From Verrucomicrobiota bacterium (GTDB taxonomy: Bacteria > Verrucomicrobiota > Verrucomicrobiia > Opitutales > Seribacteraceae): a stretch of 8,752 bases of DNA. The first letter of the stretch is position 1. Each line of letters begins with the position of its first letter. Below the pieces are notes generated by a model that worked only from the letters and a program-made list of their open reading frames with translations, was not told where the DNA came from and searched no databases. A program made the position numbers and the translations under genes. The stretch is from positions 1-8,752 of the forward strand of contig JAURNO010000117.1 of the NCBI GenBank assembly GCA_030830145.1. The letters run 5' to 3'. This document shows, piece by piece, positions 1 to 6,911 of the stretch.

Positions 1-1496
1 ACTTCTGCAATCTCTTCGCTTGCGTTGGATTCACCCAAAAGGGCCAAAGAATCGATTTTTTGGTCTGCAACCGCTTCGGGTACACCATCGCCAATTGGGC
101 CTTGCTCACCTGCGGATGCATTCGAGTCGGGTGCAGGCGGAGGCGGTGGTGGAGGTGGGGGCGGAGGTGGGGGGGCAAAACTCTCTTTGTTTCGCTCGAA
201 ATAAGATCGAAGGCGGGCTTCGTCGGGCTCGGGCGGAACGGATAGAAAATCACGTGAACGGAAAGTCATGGCGGTGGCAAAAGTACGGGCCGGATCAGCA
301 AAGACCGCGTCGGACTTGCGCTCTTCATGAAATTCAGCGAGAGGACCGGTGACTTCATCCGAAAAAGTCATAACTGTCGAAGAGGACGAAAAGACGGGAA
401 AAGACATCGGCAAACGAAGTGAGTCAGGAGAGAGGGCAAGGGAACCCGGAGCCAACGGGGTGACTGAAAAGCCAAAGTCTTGCTCTTTCATTGATTTGGA
501 CAAGTTCGCAGAAAAAGCCGCCACGTCCTGACCAAGAGACACCTGAACGTCGCTTGAATTTGCGTCCGCTTGGCCCGTAATGAAAACGAACTTTCTCTTC
601 TTGTCGCCGTAGGTAATTTCGATGCTTTCCCCGGCTTTGGGAAGAGCGGAAATCGAAAGGGTGACAAGATGAGGATCAGTCACCTCAAGATCGTCAAGGC
701 TAAGCGAAAGAGCTTCCGCATCCCATGCAAAATCATTGATACGCAAATCAATCTCGGCTTCCTCGTCCAAAACGAAACCACCTTCGGCGTAAACGTCCTC
801 GACCAAGTTAGCTCTGAAATGAGAATAAAGAATACTTTCAATACCGCGAGGGTCGAAGTTACGGTTTTTCCCAACGCTTTCGAAAACCGCACTGCGGTTG
901 GCGTCAATCCCGAGGACAGGATCGATGGACATCAGCCATTTGGTGAAATATTTGTTGGCTTCTTCGATATTATGATGCAGAGGCATGAAGTTCCACGCTT
1001 CCGCTTGGGCGTCCAAAGCCAATTTAGCCTCAACGGAAGCCCTTGAAAACTCCGCGTCGAAAAGACCGGACATGGCGATGCGTCGAACTTTGAGACGCTT
1101 GGGTTGGTAGGGCCAAGATTGAATAGCCTGAAAAAGATACTGCAATTGACTGCGATCGACGTCTTGGGAATTCGATGAAAAGGCCCGTTGCAATTCCATG
1201 TTCATCATACCCAGAAAGTCTGCGTCCGCTTTATCCATGACTTCACCAACCGGGCCGATGGAAGAACCAAAGTCAGCGGCCACTCTGTTTTGAGCGTTCA
1301 GCGAACTCATTTGGGCATTGTCGTTTAAGTCATGACCGAAGAATTCCATTTTTTTCCTCTGACCATCGGGAAGGAAGTCAAAAATCGAGGATCCCTGAGA
1401 TAGGTAAAGGACAAAAGAAACGACGATCACAAGGAGAAGGGGAATGAAAATAAGTTTTCCCCTTCTGGAAATTAGATTTTGGAGGGCGGTTATCAT
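1..1496 (-). CDS. PpiD/SurA-like membrane-anchored periplasmic folding protein (3' end outside window)
   Basis: An uninterrupted frame runs from the ATG at 1496 to the window edge, giving at least 498 residues with no stop. The N-terminus has a short basic segment and one hydrophobic helix (about residues 14-33) with no cleavage motif, so it is probably an uncleaved anchor with the rest in the periplasm. This layout, a long helical region (about 50-240) that includes an FFGHDLND segment, and a segment reading SYFERNKESF at 431-440 (compare the Y..N...F pattern preceding PPIase domains) resemble PpiD/SurA-type peptidyl-prolyl isomerase proteins. A run of 13 prolines follows at 442-454, then an acidic linker. 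Any parvulin catalytic domain would lie beyond the edge, so isomerase activity is not shown. It is last in the visible minus-strand cluster, 80 bases after the lipoprotein gene. The start is supported by the anchor helix beginning close to it; no ribosome binding site is visible. The reading frame is secure, the family assignment moderate. Confidence 0.6.
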   Translation of the reverse strand, partial: MITALQNLISRRGKLIFIPLLLVIVVSFVLYLSQGSSIFDFLPDGQRKKMEFFGHDLNDNAQMSSLNAQNRVAADFGSSIGPVGEVMDKADADFLGMMNMELQRAFSSNSQDVDRSQLQYLFQAIQSWPYQPKRLKVRRIAMSGLFDAEFSRASVEAKLALDAQAEAWNFMPLHHNIEEANKYFTKWLMSIDPVLGIDANRSAVFESVGKNRNFDPRGIESILYSHFRANLVEDVYAEGGFVLDEEAEIDLRINDFAWDAEALSLSLDDLEVTDPHLVTLSISALPKAGESIEITYGDKKRKFVFITGQADANSSDVQVSLGQDVAAFSANLSKSMKEQDFGFSVTPLAPGSLALSPDSLRLPMSFPVFSSSSTVMTFSDEVTGPLAEFHEERKSDAVFADPARTFATAMTFRSRDFLSVPPEPDEARLRSYFERNKESFAPPPPPPPPPPPPPAPDSNASAGEQGPIGDGVPEAVADQKIDSLALLGESNASEEIAE

Positions 1497-1519
1497 GAGA
1501 TTGTTAAATGAAAAAGGAA

Positions 1520-1550
1520 TTTATCATGAACGTTGGGATCAGAACGTCAA
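1520..1550 (-). promoter_or_regulatory. Possible weak promoter before the PpiD/SurA-like gene
   Basis: On the minus strand TTGACG (1545-1550) is a five-of-six match to a -35 box. GATAAA (1520-1525) is a four-of-six match to a -10 box, with a 19-base spacer, which is longer than ideal. The gap here (1497-1576) is the largest inside the minus-strand cluster, so a secondary promoter is reasonable, but such matches also arise by chance. Confidence 0.2.
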
Positions 1551-1576
1551 ACCTTTGAAAAGGAATGAACAAAGAA

Positions 1577-2341
1577 TCAACTGGGCTTTAGCTTGGGAGG
1601 ATCGGGGAAGATCAGGGAACTCATCCAGCTCTGCCTTTTCTTTGTTTTGGCACCATCTTTCTTAGTGAACGGACGCAGCACCACCATTTTCTCCAACTCG
1701 AGTTCGGATCCACTATCCGACCAACGAAGAAAGTATTTGTAGCTCTCCGAGGACTCTTCGGTATCGGCGCCTTCCTCAGGTGGAAGCTCAACCACCACAA
1801 CCACTCGACCGTCAGCCCATTTCCATTCTCCTTTCAAGTCGCTCATGTCTCCTCCGCCCCGAACAAAAACCTCCTCGGAATCAATGAAGTTCAGAGAGAA
1901 CGGAAAAGATTCCTTTCGGGAGAGCCCCTCGTTTCTCATGAGCAAGACCAGGCTTCCGTCGTCATTGGTTATCCCCTCCTTGCTTTGAAAGGCAAAACGA
2001 GCCCCCCGTTTGATCAAAAAGCATTCGGAAGGGGACTTGCCATCGGAAAAGCGAAGCACTCGTTCCCCGTCTCCTACTTCCCATTTCCCCATCCGAAGGA
2101 TATCCTCCTTGCCTGGCGGGCTTAGTTTGATTTCGGCGAGCATACCCTCAGGTGTTTGCCTAAGGACAACCTGCAACCCATTGGTTGTTCCACCCTCGGT
2201 CAGGGTTCCCTCGAAAACCTCGTATACCCAATCTTTTATGTATCCCTTGTACGAACCTTGGGGATCCTCCATGCCACAAGAGGCAAAAACCAACAAAATG
2301 GGGATGGCGAACAAACGTAAAATCTTTACCTCAGCGAGCAT
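1577..2341 (-). CDS. Lipoprotein of unknown function with two similar half-domains
   Basis: A predicted 254-residue envelope lipoprotein. The ATG at 2341 is preferred over the GTG at 2491 because it places a classical signal peptide at the very N-terminus: a charged start, a hydrophobic core at about 9-20, and a lipobox-like LVFASC with Cys22 as the lipidated residue. It also avoids a 119-base overlap with the upstream gene. The mature part looks beta-rich. G-K-W-E-V-G-D-G at 85-92 and G-E-W-K-W-A-D-G at 171-178 are each followed by hydrophobic strands, suggesting two copies of one small barrel-like domain. An acidic loop lies at about 188-200 and the C-terminus is basic (about 227-236, 250-252). 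The overall pattern is reminiscent of the N-terminal domain of NlpE-type lipoproteins, but the Cys-X-X-Cys of NlpE is absent and I would not assign that function. It lies 31 bases after the kinase-like gene and is probably cotranscribed with it. The lipoprotein call is fairly firm; the role is unknown. Confidence 0.72.
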   Translation of the reverse strand: MLAEVKILRLFAIPILLVFASCGMEDPQGSYKGYIKDWVYEVFEGTLTEGGTTNGLQVVLRQTPEGMLAEIKLSPPGKEDILRMGKWEVGDGERVLRFSDGKSPSECFLIKRGARFAFQSKEGITNDDGSLVLLMRNEGLSRKESFPFSLNFIDSEEVFVRGGGDMSDLKGEWKWADGRVVVVVELPPEEGADTEESSESYKYFLRWSDSGSELELEKMVVLRPFTKKDGAKTKKRQSWMSSLIFPDPPKLKPS

Positions 2342-2372
2342 TTGTCTGTGATTGTTATAAAAGAGGAGCAAA

Positions 2373-4145
2373 TTACTCAATACTTTCCGCCTGCTCGGCT
2401 TCAAGTTTTCCGACCTCGCGATTATAAATCCAACAGGCCAGCAAAAAACCAGCCCCGAAGAAAAAGGTCCAACTCCAGGTACTTTCATCACTATTCAAGA
2501 ACGGTAACTCGGCTTTTACGATCTCCTTGCGAATGACTAAAAAGTCCTGTTTTTTTTGCTCGGGGTATTCCTCGTGAAAGGCTTTCTTGGCCTCTTCTGC
2601 ACTGTCGGCTTTGTAGAGTAGCGTTTGCACCCGACTCTCCTCATTCGGATTAGGACGATACCTCACGGTGTAATTGCGCAAGCGCGGCTCGGGGTAAAGA
2701 CTGGGGGGGTTATCTCCGATGCGGGCAGGAACCCGAACCGTTCCATCAGCTTGCACCCGTTTCACCAGTAGCAGAGCCTCTTTTGAACAGTCAAACGCGA
2801 GGTAATCATGCCAGATATGGTAATCTTCAGGAGAGGTTTTGCCTTTTCCTATGAATTGCCACCGCTTCTTTCCACTCTCTTTGTCATTTGTTTTCTTGAA
2901 CTTTTTAAAGCTCATCTTGAAGAGGCCTTCCTCTTTGGTCCAAGTGCCGACGATATCTTGTCCTCCATTTCCTTCGGGATCATAGTCAGCAGGCACGATT
3001 CCCCAGGCCTGCCCACCGAAAACACCAGCCCCCATTTGGTAACTGTCAGAGTTATGTTCCAAGGAATATTCAGTCCAGGGCGTGGGCAAAAAATACAGAT
3101 ACACGCATGAAAAAACAAACGCCAAGGCAAACAAAGCCCCAAGGAAACCAGTCATATTCCTGCGGAAACGCAGCGAGCTAAGCTTTTCTGCAAAGGCCCA
3201 CTCTTGTTCACGCTTCTCCCGCAACGCGTCGAGATCCACTTTACTCTCGCCGCTCAAGTCTTCGACTTTGATTCCGTATTCAGAGATATCCGTGATCCCC
3301 GGCAGGGCTTGCATCGAGTGGGCGACGGATGGGAAAACAGTCTGAGAACCTCCTGTTTGAGCCTGTTCGGCCCACGAAGTCCATTGATCCCATTGTGGAG
3401 CTTTTCCACCTGCTCGTTCGATCGCCCAAAGAACGACCCGACCCAATCCATAAATATCCCAACGTTCATCGGGGACGTCCGGATCTTCCAAATCGGGAGG
3501 ACGGAACCTGTCGGCTTCCTCAAGAGAATCCCGACCGTCTTGGTTGAGGGAAGAAACCTCGTTTCCCGAAGACTCTTCCGTGCCCACCGCTCGAAACTTG
3601 CCCATGCGGAAAAGACCCGTTTCCGTTACCCATGCTTCCCCCCCGCCCTTTTCGTTCTTCCTTACCAGCACATTGCTTGGCTTCAGGTTGCCATGAGCAA
3701 TACCGGACTGGTGAATTCGGTAAAAACCGCGATGCAAGCATATCATGAAGTCGAGCAACAGCTCCGGGGTGAGGCTCTCCGGTTCGTATTCCATGAGCTC
3801 GGAAAAAGAACGGATAACAGGACCACTTTCTTCCTCTTCCTTGGCTGGAAGACTCTCACCCTCGAGCCATTCATAGCCAATCCAATGCTTCCATTTCATC
3901 ACGCCGAATTCTTTGATCGGCCAGATCCCGGGTCCCTCCAGTTGCTCGAGGGTTTGGCACTCCTGATGGAAATAATCCTCGAACCCGCCCCTCTCGGAAA
4001 CTTCCCGATGGATGAGTTTGACGTAAAGCAAATTTCCCTTGTGGTCGCCTTCGGTCGATTCGCATTGGTAACTTTGTCCGGTCGAACCCTCGCCCAACCA
4101 AGAAAGAATTCTTGTTGTTCCGATGCGAGTACCCGAGGAAAGCAT
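2373..4145 (-). CDS. Membrane-spanning protein kinase-like protein, probable pseudokinase
   Basis: A 590-residue protein with an N-terminal Ser/Thr kinase fold. Visible landmarks are a glycine loop LGEGSTGQSY (17-26), a VKL lysine (K43), a candidate helix-C glutamate (E62), the catalytic-loop equivalent HGNLKPSN (151-158), the magnesium-loop equivalent ETG (175-177), and the helix-F aspartate in DIYGLG (230-235). In active kinases these loops read HRDLKPxN and DFG; here the catalytic Asp is Asn153 and the metal-binding Asp is Glu175, so strong phosphotransfer is unlikely. An acidic stretch (about 189-228) replaces a normal activation segment. Hydrophobic helices at about 331-352 and 557-574 place the kinase-like part and a short acidic tail in the cytoplasm, with about 200 residues (353-556) outside. 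The outer part ends in an apparent strand-helix-strand unit (about 489-543). ATG at 4145 lies 32 bases after the nadK stop. Likely a signalling or scaffold protein; its ligand and partner are unknown. The kinase fold is fairly sure, inactivity is inferred. Confidence 0.8.
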   Translation of the reverse strand: MLSSGTRIGTTRILSWLGEGSTGQSYQCESTEGDHKGNLLYVKLIHREVSERGGFEDYFHQECQTLEQLEGPGIWPIKEFGVMKWKHWIGYEWLEGESLPAKEEEESGPVIRSFSELMEYEPESLTPELLLDFMICLHRGFYRIHQSGIAHGNLKPSNVLVRKNEKGGGEAWVTETGLFRMGKFRAVGTEESSGNEVSSLNQDGRDSLEEADRFRPPDLEDPDVPDERWDIYGLGRVVLWAIERAGGKAPQWDQWTSWAEQAQTGGSQTVFPSVAHSMQALPGITDISEYGIKVEDLSGESKVDLDALREKREQEWAFAEKLSSLRFRRNMTGFLGALFALAFVFSCVYLYFLPTPWTEYSLEHNSDSYQMGAGVFGGQAWGIVPADYDPEGNGGQDIVGTWTKEEGLFKMSFKKFKKTNDKESGKKRWQFIGKGKTSPEDYHIWHDYLAFDCSKEALLLVKRVQADGTVRVPARIGDNPPSLYPEPRLRNYTVRYRPNPNEESRVQTLLYKADSAEEAKKAFHEEYPEQKKQDFLVIRKEIVKAELPFLNSDESTWSWTFFFGAGFLLACWIYNREVGKLEAEQAESIE

Positions 4146-4177
4146 AACAAAAAATCAGCCGTTCATGCGGAGGTAAA

Positions 4178-4996
4178 TCATCCCCATTTCAACTTGCTTC
4201 GCAAAACGTGAAAATGCGAGTGGTTCTTTTCTTCCAGCAGGGGGAAGGTTTCATCGGCAACGGTAACTTCGATCGGGAACGTCGCGGGCATCTCGAAGGC
4301 GGGTTGACCATCTGCGGAAACCAAGGGGGCGTCCGGGTTGCGCTCCGATTGAATGGAAAGGGAAACCCCGGAAGGAAAAACAACGCTGCGGCTCGTAAGG
4401 GTATGAGCGGAGATCGGGGTCATCAATAGAACTTGAGCTTCCGGATGGGCAATCGGACCGCCCGCCGCCAAGTTGTAGGCAGTCGAACCAGTCGGCGTCG
4501 AAAAAACAATCCCGTCACAGGCGTATTCGGCAACCCTTTCCGGTCCCTCGGACACAGAGAACCGACCCAATTTCCCGTTCGTACCACTCTTGACTACAAG
4601 GTCGTTCAATGCACACCTGGAAAAACCGCTTTCGTCTCGGTATCTCAACATACTACGCCTACTGATCCGGTATTCACCCTGAAAAAGAGCGGGAATTTTG
4701 GCTTCCATGTCCTCGGGTGAAAAAGTCGCCAGAAAACCAAGTTGGCCATGCCTGATTCCGGCCACCGGTACGTCGTGACGGACGGCCTCTTCCATGACGT
4801 TGAGCAAAGTGCCGTCCCCTCCGACGACAAAACAAGCATCGGAACCCTCGATAAAGCCTTGGGGGGCAGGAAAATCAACGGTTGAAACAGCTTCCACTCC
4901 ATGATCTTCGGCCAATTTCCGTAAACGTTCAGCCGCCTGTTCCGCGCCAAGCTTGGAGCCATTGGCCAGTATGCTTATTTTTCGAAGGGGCTGCAT
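4178..4996 (-). CDS. nadK: NAD kinase
   Basis: Phosphorylates NAD to NADP in the cytoplasm, using ATP or polyphosphate. The 272-residue product has the family signatures in order: the GGDGT loop with its aspartate (59-63), the G-x-x-H-G-x-LGFL segment (80-88), the N-D pair (131-132) matching the NE/D motif, DGIVFSTPTGSTAYNLAAGG (161-180), and PISAHTLTSRSVV (194-206). The frame extends upstream to a TTG at 5035, but the ATG at 4996 puts the first beta strand (RKISILAN) at the N-terminus as usual for the family, so I chose it. Position 82 is Arg where most family members have Asn (GIN-x-G-x-LGFL becomes GIRHGQLGFL). It lies 67 bases after the miaA stop and 32 bases before the kinase-like gene, and probably belongs to the same operon. 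Identification is very secure; the start is the main uncertainty. Confidence 0.95.
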   Translation of the reverse strand: MQPLRKISILANGSKLGAEQAAERLRKLAEDHGVEAVSTVDFPAPQGFIEGSDACFVVGGDGTLLNVMEEAVRHDVPVAGIRHGQLGFLATFSPEDMEAKIPALFQGEYRISRRSMLRYRDESGFSRCALNDLVVKSGTNGKLGRFSVSEGPERVAEYACDGIVFSTPTGSTAYNLAAGGPIAHPEAQVLLMTPISAHTLTSRSVVFPSGVSLSIQSERNPDAPLVSADGQPAFEMPATFPIEVTVADETFPLLEEKNHSHFHVLRSKLKWG

Positions 4997-5063
4997 GTCT
5001 AAAAGTAAAACGGCGGACGATGGTGGAGTCAGCAACGAATTTAGGCAAATAGTACGGAGGCGG

Positions 5064-5996
5064 TCAAGTGCCTGAGCTCCAGTTCAACTCGTCCGATCGT
5101 GATTCCTTATTTGGACGAATAAGATTCCGGGAGGACGATGGGAATCGCTTGCGGAACCATTTTCTCTGCTTGGAGACAAGCTTGCGCGTGGAGGTGCAGA
5201 TGGCAGGAATCAATTCATCCCGTGTAATTTCATTACGCAAATAGGAACAAACATCACGATAACCAACCGAGGAGCAAGCCGCAGGATTCGCTAAAAAACC
5301 CCGCTCCATGAGGGTTTCAGTCTCCTCGACGAGACCCATTTCGATCATTTTTACGGTGCGGGATTCAATTCTTGCTTCCAAATCCTCGTTCTCGCGGTCC
5401 AACCAAAGACATTGTTTGGCGAAGGAGGCATAAGGGATGGGCATCGACTCGAACCGTTCCCGTAATTGGGATAGTTTCAAGCCTGAACCAAGACATCGTT
5501 CGAGGGCCCGGAGAAGTCGACGCGGATTCAATTCGTCCAATCCAAGAGGTTCGCCTTCGTTTAATTCCCCGAGTTGATCAAGCAATCCCTCAATACCCTT
5601 GCTTTCGTAGAGGTTCTCAACCTGCTCCCGAATTTCATCCGTCACCACAACCTCGTCCACAGTAGGCTCGAAAAATGACTGCAGATAAAAACCGCTTCCG
5701 CCGACCACAAGCAATTTTTTTCCCCTGGAGACCACTTCGGACACCACCCGTTGAGCATAACGCTCGTATTGGGAAACGTCGAAACCCTCGGTCACCTCGG
5801 CCAAGTCAAGGCCATGGTGCGGAATCCTCTTTCTGTCTTCAGCCGAGGGCTTGGCCGCCCCCAAGTCCATTCCCCGATAAAGAGCGATCGAATCGCAAGA
5901 TAGAATTTCCGCATTCTGACTCGCCGCCCAACTCATGGCCAAGGCGGATTTCCCGGATGAAGTAACCCCTGCGAGAAAGTAAAGACACTCTCTCAT
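5064..5996 (-). CDS. miaA: tRNA dimethylallyltransferase
   Basis: Transfers a dimethylallyl group to the N6 of A37 in tRNAs reading codons that begin with U. The 310-residue product, a normal length, shows the P-loop GVTSSGKSALA (about 10-20), the catalytic-region segment CDSIALYRGMDLGAAKPS, PHHGLDL, VGGSGFYLQSF (the VGGTGLY motif), NPRRLLRALE, VGYRDVCSYL, and a C-terminal STRKLVSKQRKWFRK segment matching the family's tRNA-contacting TRxxxKRQxxWFR. A GTG start at 6005 would add only three residues; I prefer the ATG at 5996, directly before RECLYFLAG. A GGGG run about eight bases upstream is the nearest thing to a ribosome binding site. It starts 27 bases after the trpA stop, which implies cotranscription. 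Identification is secure. Confidence 0.95.
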   Translation of the reverse strand: MRECLYFLAGVTSSGKSALAMSWAASQNAEILSCDSIALYRGMDLGAAKPSAEDRKRIPHHGLDLAEVTEGFDVSQYERYAQRVVSEVVSRGKKLLVVGGSGFYLQSFFEPTVDEVVVTDEIREQVENLYESKGIEGLLDQLGELNEGEPLGLDELNPRRLLRALERCLGSGLKLSQLRERFESMPIPYASFAKQCLWLDRENEDLEARIESRTVKMIEMGLVEETETLMERGFLANPAACSSVGYRDVCSYLRNEITRDELIPAICTSTRKLVSKQRKWFRKRFPSSSRNLIRPNKESRSDELNWSSGT

Positions 5997-6023
5997 CACG
6001 AACACCCCATGGTCACAAAACGA

Positions 6024-6836
6024 TTAACCCGCAGTCAAACCGCCAACCAGTTCGGCCGCCCGTTCTCCAATTACCCCCGGAATGGAAGCCGGCTCGGGCA
6101 GGTTTCCCGAGATGCAGTTGACTAAAGCACTACCGACCACCACCCCGTCTGCCACTTGACCCACGGAACGGACTTGCGAGGGTGTGGAAATGCCAAAACC
6201 CACGACAACTGGTAATTCGGTATACTTTCGGATCGTCTCCACCCTCTCGCTCAAGTCTCCCGCCAAATCTTTTCTCTCCCCGGTTACGCCTTCGCGAGAA
6301 ACATAATACAAAAAGCCCGACGCTTGCTCGACAATATAGGGAATCCTGTCTTCGGGCGTGGTGGGCGCGATGATGAAGACATTCTTCATCCCATGACTTC
6401 TCGAAGCTTCAATCAACTCGGTCGCTTCCTCGGGCGGAAGATCCAAAGTCAGCAAACCGTCTACACCTACCTCCCGGGAGCGAGTTACGTACTCTTCGAT
6501 GCCTTGGGAAAAAATCAGGTTGTAATAGGTGTAAAAAACAATGGGCACGTCGGAATGCTTCCTGATTTCCTCGACCAACCGGAAGACGTCGCTTTGGTTC
6601 GAGCCCGATTCCAAGGCCCGTTGGGCGGCCAATTGATTGGTCAAGCCATCGGCAAGCGGATCCGAAAAAGGAACCCCAAGCTCGAGCAAGTCCACTCCGT
6701 TGTCGATCAAGGATCGACTAATCTCCAGGGACGTGTTGAAATCCGGGTCGCATGCACACACGTATCCGACAAAGGCAGCTCGCCCATTATCTTTGCAATC
6801 CGAGAAAAGTTTCGCGATTCGGTCAGGATTATCCAT
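6024..6836 (-). CDS. trpA: Tryptophan synthase alpha subunit
   Basis: Cleaves indole-3-glycerol phosphate to indole and glyceraldehyde-3-phosphate, passing indole to TrpB in the tryptophan synthase complex. The 270-residue product has the full TIM-barrel length. The catalytic pair is present: Glu52 and Asp63 in LELGVPFSDPLADG (equivalent to Glu49 and Asp60 of the Salmonella enzyme). DLPPEE (132-137), IAPTTPEDR, YYVSREGVTG (177-186, phosphate-binding side), VVGFGIS (211-217) and a C-terminal DGVVVGSALV are also typical. Some usually conserved positions differ: TAGDP reads CACDP (27-31), DGPTIQ reads DGLTNQ (63-68), and YYNP reads YYNL (104-107). Neither trpB nor another trp gene is adjacent, although these are commonly neighbours. 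ATG at 6836 is the first gene of the minus-strand cluster, with the divergent gap behind it. Family identification is very secure. Confidence 0.95.
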   Translation of the reverse strand: MDNPDRIAKLFSDCKDNGRAAFVGYVCACDPDFNTSLEISRSLIDNGVDLLELGVPFSDPLADGLTNQLAAQRALESGSNQSDVFRLVEEIRKHSDVPIVFYTYYNLIFSQGIEEYVTRSREVGVDGLLTLDLPPEEATELIEASRSHGMKNVFIIAPTTPEDRIPYIVEQASGFLYYVSREGVTGERKDLAGDLSERVETIRKYTELPVVVGFGISTPSQVRSVGQVADGVVVGSALVNCISGNLPEPASIPGVIGERAAELVGGLTAG

Positions 6837-6911
6837 AAGTGAAAATGTGAATCATTCCCAAAGCAGAGCTGATTTTGCAACGGTAAAGCTCAACCCAGTC
6901 ATTGTTTCGTC
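6837..6911. promoter_or_regulatory. Divergent intergenic region between trpA and waaA, presumed promoters for both
   Basis: This 75-base gap separates two head-to-head genes and must hold, or lie close to, the starts of both transcripts unless they begin inside the opposing gene. A TTGCAA palindrome sits at 6875-6880. Read toward trpA it could serve as a -35 element with AATGAT (6851-6856) as a -10, spacer 18, which would leave a leader of only a few bases. No good -10 box is visible toward waaA, and I see no trp leader peptide or attenuator. The region is inferred from gene layout; the individual boxes are weak. Confidence 0.4.

Noticed and set aside
131..176. GGN-rich tract on the plus strand as a possible repeat element or G-quadruplex
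   Set aside because: It is explained by the polyproline codons of the minus-strand gene. A secondary structural role is possible but nothing separate supports it.
349..1046. Plus-strand open frames within the first 1.5 kb
   Set aside because: They lie opposite a continuous minus-strand frame of at least 498 codons with an N-terminal membrane helix and a PpiD-like layout.
1497..1576. Terminator between the lipoprotein and PpiD-like genes
   Set aside because: The CTTTG/CAAAG and CCTT/AAGG pairings are too short and A/T-rich to make a stable terminator hairpin.
2342..2491. N-terminal extension of the lipoprotein to a GTG at 2491
   Set aside because: It would overlap the kinase-like gene by 119 bases and bury the lipoprotein signal peptide 50 residues inside. 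The ATG at 2341 gives a proper signal peptide.
3204..4211. A 335-codon open frame on the plus strand opposite the kinase-like gene
   Set aside because: It is fully antisense to a gene with recognisable kinase motifs, shows no family motifs of its own, and continues into the nadK 3' end. It is best explained as a shadow of codon use on the other strand.
4997..5035. TTG start of nadK at 5035
   Set aside because: It adds 13 residues ahead of the first core strand without family support, and the ATG at 4996 fits the usual N-terminus.
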